A stretch of DNA of 46,200 nucleotides, from positions 1 through 46,200 of the forward strand of contig JASAOO010003355.1 in the NCBI GenBank assembly GCA_030849075.1, given 5' to 3'. Positions 41,606-46,200 of the stretch are shown here, in pieces; positions within the stretch are counted from its first letter, which is position 1; each line of letters begins with the position of its first letter. A program made the position numbers and the translations under genes. The notes under the pieces were generated by a model that was not told where the DNA came from, did no database searches, and saw nothing but the letters and a program-made list of their open reading frames with translations. The DNA comes from Zelonia costaricensis. Lineage: Eukaryota > Euglenozoa > Kinetoplastea > Trypanosomatida > Trypanosomatidae.

Positions 41606-42883
41606 AAAAGACACAGAGAACGGGGCATACACGGTGGAGGAGAATCCCTCGTTGAAACAGAGAGGCGCGCACACACAAGCGCATAGGGCACAGCGGGAGA
41701 GGGGTAGACACAGCGAGAAGACAACGCGGAAAGGAGAGGGGGGTAGGTGAGCGAAGGCGATGCGAAGAGAAAGCAAGTGAAAGCAAAAAGAAAAAAAGCC
41801 ACTCGCAACTGCACAAAACTCAGCAGCAGCGGCGAGGACACGGTGATCGCTGGGGGAGGGGGGAGGGAAAGGAGGCGCGAGGGGGGTCGCACTCGTGGAA
41901 AGAAGGGTGGCGGTGCAGCAGCAGCCACGCACACTCTCAAACAGAGAAAAACAGCTTTTAAGAAGACCGCGGCTGAAGGCGGCGAACACACGCCGACGCA
42001 GAGACACACACACACAAACACACGCAGTTGAGGGGGGAGAAAAAGAAGCTATTTCGGGGCGTGTAAGGAAGCGGTGGTGCGCTTGCACGCGCACCACGGC
42101 ATGGGAAAAGCTGGGAGGGGCGAGTGGGAGGAGGTGGGGGAGCACTGGCAAGCGGAGGGGGGCGGGGGAGGAAAAGCACCGGGGAGGCAGGAAGCTGTTC
42201 GAGCGGTGGTGACACCCATCGTCCAGCACCAGCACCTCCGGCCCACTTCCCACCCACCCCTCCCCCCTTTTTGCTTCCGTCTTTCTGATATTCACCATCA
42301 TCGTGCCCTCTGTCACTGATGCCGCCTGCAGCCTCCTTCGCTTGTTTCTCCCCCTGTGCCGTGTCTGAGAAACGCGCCACCGTCAAGCACGTGCCGCGCT
42401 CCCGTCCCACACTCTCCGACCCCTCGGCCGCTCCGCCTCCCTCCTCGCTCCCCCCCACCCCCTCCCCAACTCCGCACCTACGCGCGGCCGTGAGCGTCTT
42501 CGTCTTGGTGGGCTCACTGTGACCACAAGACGCAGCGGATCGAAGTAGGGAGGCGCGGAAGAGCGATGCTGTGGGAGTGCGGGTGAGTCAGAGAAGCACC
42601 CTCGGGGAAGATGGCCGGCGAAGAGAGAGGACGGAGCGGCGATGCGCCAAAGCGCAACCAGGCCACGCGTCCACCCCAATGCGTCCACGCACATGAGCGA
42701 CTCTCCACGCGTACACAAGGGTGCTGACGTGTGGGTGGGTTGGCGGATGTGTGTGTGTGTGTGTGTGTCATCTTCTACCGTGCCTGTTTCTCGAACGTTC
42801 AGGGTTGACCGCACGGCCGAGCAGTCGAAGGCGTGTATGTGACCCTGTGCCTGCCCTTGCCTGTGTGGGGCCGGCGTCGGCGT

Positions 42884-42884
<1 letters not shown>

Positions 42885-42915
<31 letters not shown>
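42885..42915. repeat. (GT)n microsatellite
   Basis: About fifteen GT units on the plus strand, ~680 nt beyond the PUF stop codon in the transcribed direction, so probably in its 3' untranslated region as (CA)n. Confidence 0.9.
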
Positions 42916-42917
<2 letters not shown>

Positions 42918-43191
42918 GTGTGTGTCCGTGGGCGGGTGCGTGGCAACGTACCGGTGCACGGCGCAAGAGGGGGAGAAGGTGAGCTCCTCCGCCGTAGCGG
43001 CGTTCCTCGTCTGCTTTTTTTTTAATTTTTCTCCGTTCCCCTGCGTCGCCCTGCCCCCGCAGCTTCGCTCACCCTTCTTGCTTTTCTCCTGTCCCGTCAC
43101 GCCTTCGAGAACGGAGGGCAAAGGAAACGAAAGAGCTCATTCTCTCTCTGTCGATCTCTGTGTGTCGCTGTGTGGGGGGGGGGGGGGGAAC

Positions 43192-43192
43192 G
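43192..43192. other. Single N just after a poly-G run
   Basis: An ambiguous base follows a run of about fourteen G. It may be a read-through problem at the homopolymer or another contig join. No duplication or coding break is visible around it. Confidence 0.6.
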
Positions 43193-43597
43193 NCGGCGCG
43201 GCGAGGAGCGAGAGAGAGCACGGAAAGGTGTCCGAGGGTGCGAGAGAGGGGGGTGGAGGTGCTTGTCTGTGTCTGTGTGTGTGTGTGTGTGTGTGTGGGC
43301 AGATGGAAGGGCGCACGGCGCGGACGGGAGGAGGGCACAAGAAAAAAAATCCAGCGAGGAGCCGTTACACGCCGTCGCGCATGCACACACACCCCGCTTG
43401 TCCTCTTCGCCCCCTCCCCACCCAGAACCTACCCTGACGCACACACAAACACACACACGGAGACGCACCCAAGCACACGACCGAGGCGTGCCCCCAACCA
43501 CCCCCTCCTGCTTCTCCTCCTCCTTCCTGCGCCTTGCACGCACATGCGGCGCTCGACACCCGCAGAAGAGCCCCCAAAAAACAGTGCGGCCAAGGCC

Positions 43598-46122
43598 CTA
43601 GAAGCTCGCCTGATACACCGGAGCGCGCTGGCTACCGAAGGTGGCACGCTGCTGCTGCTGTTGCTGCACACTCCCTGCAGCGCCGGCCTTGCCCAACGGG
43701 GTGGCCGCCGACGCGGTCACAAGTCCCTTGTCCGCCCCACCCACGGCGTTCACGTAGCCTGACCCGCTGCCGTCCAGCTTGCCGCCGCGGCCGCCGTTCA
43801 TCGCGGGGTCAAGCGCGATACCGCCCTTGGGGCCCGCGGACGGCAGGCCGGCCTGCAGCTGCGGCGTGGACTGGAAGCTACCGCTGCCCTGGTTCATGCC
43901 GTTGTTGAAGCCGCCGTTCACGAACGCCTGCGGCGACTGCGCACCGTTGCGGCGCGGCACCGCCTGCTGCTGCTGCACGGCGGTGGTGGCCTGCGGCTGC
44001 AGAGACGGCGGCGGCGGCGTGGTCTGGAGAGGGGGGCCGTACTGCAGGGTATAGGGGCCTTGCGGCTGCGGCTGCGGCTGCTGGACGACGGGGAAGCCAC
44101 CGAACCCGTTGGGGGCCATCTGGGCCATGAAGGGCTGCTGCGGGTACAGCTGGGTGCCGGCGGTGGGGTGCATGAAGGCCTGAGGCTGCTGCGGCTGCGG
44201 GACGCCGTAGGGGTTGGCGCCGTACGCATACTGTTGCGGCATCGGCATGTACCCCGACATCGCCGGCTGCTGCGGCTGGAACTGCTGCTGAGCGGCGAAG
44301 ACCTGCTGCTGCTGCTGGGGCTGCGAAAAGACGAGAAGCCCGTTCGCGTTGTTGCCTTGCTGCGGGGCGCCGTTGTTGCCGCTGTTGTTGCTGTTGCCGT
44401 GGTGCTGCTGCCCATTGCCGCCGCCGCGGCCACCGCTACGGCCGTTGCGGCCGTTGCCGCCCATGCCAGGCCCGCCGCGGTGACTGCCGCCGGTGTTGCC
44501 GCCGCCGCCGTTGTTGTTGTGGCCGTTGCGGTTGCCACCGTAGTTCGGGCCGTTGCCGCCGTTCCCGTTGCGGTTCCCGCCGCGCCCGTTGTGACCGTTG
44601 CCGCCGCCCCCGGCGTTGCCGCCGCGGTGGCCGTTGTTGTTTGAGTTGCCGCCGTAATCAGGGCCGCTGACGTCGATGCCGTGGCCGAGGAGGAAGGAGT
44701 TGGTCAGGATGTTGTTCGAGACCATCTTGCGCAGCAGGTGGCGACCGTAGACGGACTGGTTGATGCTGCCAATGAACGGCTGCACGAGCTCGCTGATGCG
44801 CTCGCGCTGGGTGGCTGACACGGCTTCGAAGAAGCGCTGCACGACGTAGTTGGCGTACGTGTCCTGCATCATGTTCACGAGGTAGTTGCCGCCCTGCGAG
44901 TCGCTCAGCGGCTTCTTCAGCTCGCGGATGATGTTGTCGCGCTCCTCGTCGGTCGCCGTCGTCACAATGCGCTCGGCTACGTTGCTGGCAAACTTGCTGC
45001 ACGACAGGGCGTACAGCTGCGGGGTCAGCTGCACGACGAAGCGGTGGCGCAGGTCGTCAGGGGCGTTCAGCATGGCGTGCTGCACCACGTAGTTGCCGTA
45101 CTGGTGCACCGTGAACTCGTTCACGCGGGCCAGCACCGCCTCCATAAGCGGGCGGATGTTGACGCCCTCGACATCGTGGCACTTCTCGAAGGTGCGCTGC
45201 AGCACGCGGCAGCCGTACGCGTGGCACGCCAGCTCGCCCAGCGAGGGCATGAAGGCGTCGACAACGAACTGCGACTTGGGCGGGCACACCTCGATGACCT
45301 TCTGCACGACATGATTGGCGTTCTGATCCAGCACGGAGTCCACAATGTGGCCCTCCAGCTCGTGGACAATGACGTCGCGGTCGGCCGCGCGCATGTTCTC
45401 GACAGCCTTCTGCATGACACGGCAGCCGTACGTCTGGCTCGAGTACTCGAGGAGGTGGCCGCGCACCTTGCCAGTGAGCCGCTCCAGCATCTTCGCCTCC
45501 TTGATGGCTGACGACGCGGTCGGGTCGTTCTNCTGAAGGAGCACACGTTGCCCTTGATCTTGCCGTAGTCCCAGTCGGGGCGGAAGCTGTCCACGTACAG
45601 CTTCACCAGGGCAGGTCCAGACAGCGTCTCTGTCGGCTCGGGGCTCGCCGCGCGGACGGCCGCCACCGTCGCCGCCGCCGCCGCTGCGGCCGCCTCAGCG
45701 CCGTCGACGCGGTCGCCCACGGCACCGTTCGCCACGTCGCCGCCGCCCTTGCCGCCCGCTGCCGTGAAGACGCCAGGCGCACGCAGCTCGCGTACGAGGT
45801 GGTGGCGGCGGCGCGTGAGCGGGGGCATCATACGCGGGTCGCGTGGGTTCTTGGAGTAATACAGGCGGTGGTACTCCTCCGTGTAGCGGTACTCCTCGTC
45901 GGGATTGACGACCTCCTCGATGTTGCCCACGCACAGGGAGCCGTCGGTGTTCATAATCGTCAGCACCATCGGCGCCGTCTCGGCGCGGCGCACCGCGCGG
46001 GGATCGGCGATGAGAAGGTCGTCGGCGTTAGCGTTGAACATGTCCTCGCCATCAGTGGAGCCCCAGTCGATGTCCTCCACGCGCAGCCGCGCGTCCGAGG
46101 CGGCAGCCCAGTTGGACGTCAT
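43598..46122 (-). CDS. PUF: Pumilio/PUF RNA-binding protein, reading frame broken at an N
   Basis: The ATG at 46122 opens an N-terminal region (~196 residues, MTSNWAAASDARLRVED...) ending YGKIKGNVCSF, where PUF repeat 1 begins. At the N (45532) the frame breaks. After it, a different frame runs to the stop at 43598. The post-N part holds repeats with recognition triplets YGCRVMQ, NANHVVQ, YGCRVLQ, YGNYVVQ, FASNVAE and YANYVVQ and a closing YGRHLLRK, matching repeats 3 to 8 and the C-terminal cap of Pumilio. Repeats 1-2 are missing or reduced, most likely because the N stands for a gap. The tail is Gly/Asn/Arg-rich (RGG/RGN-like), then Gln/Pro-rich, typical of granule-associated RNA regulators. 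PUF proteins bind 3' untranslated regions and control mRNA stability or translation, which matters where transcription is polycistronic. Close to 46188 lies the nearest upstream AG for trans-splicing. The paralogue number is unknown. Confidence 0.85.
45532..45532. other. Single N causing a frame break inside the PUF gene
   Basis: The upstream frame (…TGC TCC TTC AG) and the downstream frame (AG AAC GAC CCG…) can be joined only if the missing stretch is 2 bases modulo 3. A single base therefore cannot restore the gene, and the N must represent a gap of another length. Confidence 0.85.
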
Positions 46123-46200
46123 GGTGATGTGTGCGTGCGCGGGGGGGGGGGGACACGAGGAGGATGGGGTTCGGGGATACGCGTTGTCTGTCTGTGAGGA
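46123..46200. other. 5' leader of the PUF gene, cut by the window edge
   Basis: In the minus sense this is C/T-rich with a run of about twelve C, and there is no AG between about 46188 and the ATG, so the spliced-leader site is at or beyond 46188. Confidence 0.5.

Larger units (their letters stand above)
30922..43597. other. About 12.7 kb without a supported gene
   Basis: This is the spacer between the PUF and J-domain genes, mostly very low-complexity. It is purine-rich on the plus strand, with many CA/GT tracts, A-runs and G-runs, a duplicated 0.4 kb segment (40612-41394) and two single Ns (40985, 43192). Two patches are more complex (about 31580-32080 and 42060-42560), but no frame in them carries a recognisable domain or convincing length. 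Long minus frames (for example 33180-34574) reflect C/T-rich sequence. It should include the untranslated regions of the flanking genes. I see no tRNA, and I could not test for degenerate retroposons of the SIDER type known from Leishmania 3' untranslated regions. Confidence 0.55.

Overview
The window looks like nuclear DNA of a trypanosomatid, most likely subfamily Leishmaniinae (Leishmania, Leptomonas, Crithidia, Porcisia and relatives). The evidence is architectural. All seven supported genes lie on the minus strand and none shows an intron. Coding regions are GC-rich with strong G/C third-position bias. The spacers are packed with CA/GT microsatellites, poly-G runs and long pyrimidine tracts on the transcribed-sense strand. 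This is what a polycistronic unit processed by trans-splicing and polyadenylation looks like. I cannot name the species.

In transcription order (right to left) the genes are: (1) a Pumilio/PUF RNA-binding protein (46122 to 43598), broken in this assembly at a single N; (2) a very long J-domain (DnaJ/Hsp40) coiled-coil protein (30921 to 27508); (3) a small acylation-motif EF-hand protein of the neuronal-calcium-sensor type (25998 to 25288); (4) a giant nucleotidyltransferase with a PAP/OAS1-type core close to a plant family (17747 to 11382); (5) a HEN1-type small-RNA 2'-O-methyltransferase (10394 to 8328); (6) a WDR60-like dynein-2 intermediate chain (7615 to 4685); (7) a TraB/TIKI-like protein with a C-terminal membrane segment (3455 to 2421).

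Two spacers are unusually long for this kind of genome: about 12.7 kb between the PUF and J-domain genes, and about 7.5 kb between the calcium sensor and the nucleotidyltransferase. I found no convincing gene in them. Long stop-free frames there are by-products of pyrimidine-rich sequence, in which stop codons are rare.

Functional themes are RNA control (PUF, nucleotidyltransferase, HEN1), cilium/flagellum transport (WDR60) and calcium signalling. Neighbouring genes in trypanosomatids usually do not form functional operons. The one pairing worth testing is HEN1 directly downstream of the nucleotidyltransferase, because 2'-O-methylation and 3' tailing oppose each other on small RNAs in other eukaryotes. 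Three single Ns (40985, 43192, 45532) mark assembly joins. One sits exactly between two near-identical copies of a ~0.4 kb segment, and another appears to hide about two PUF repeats.
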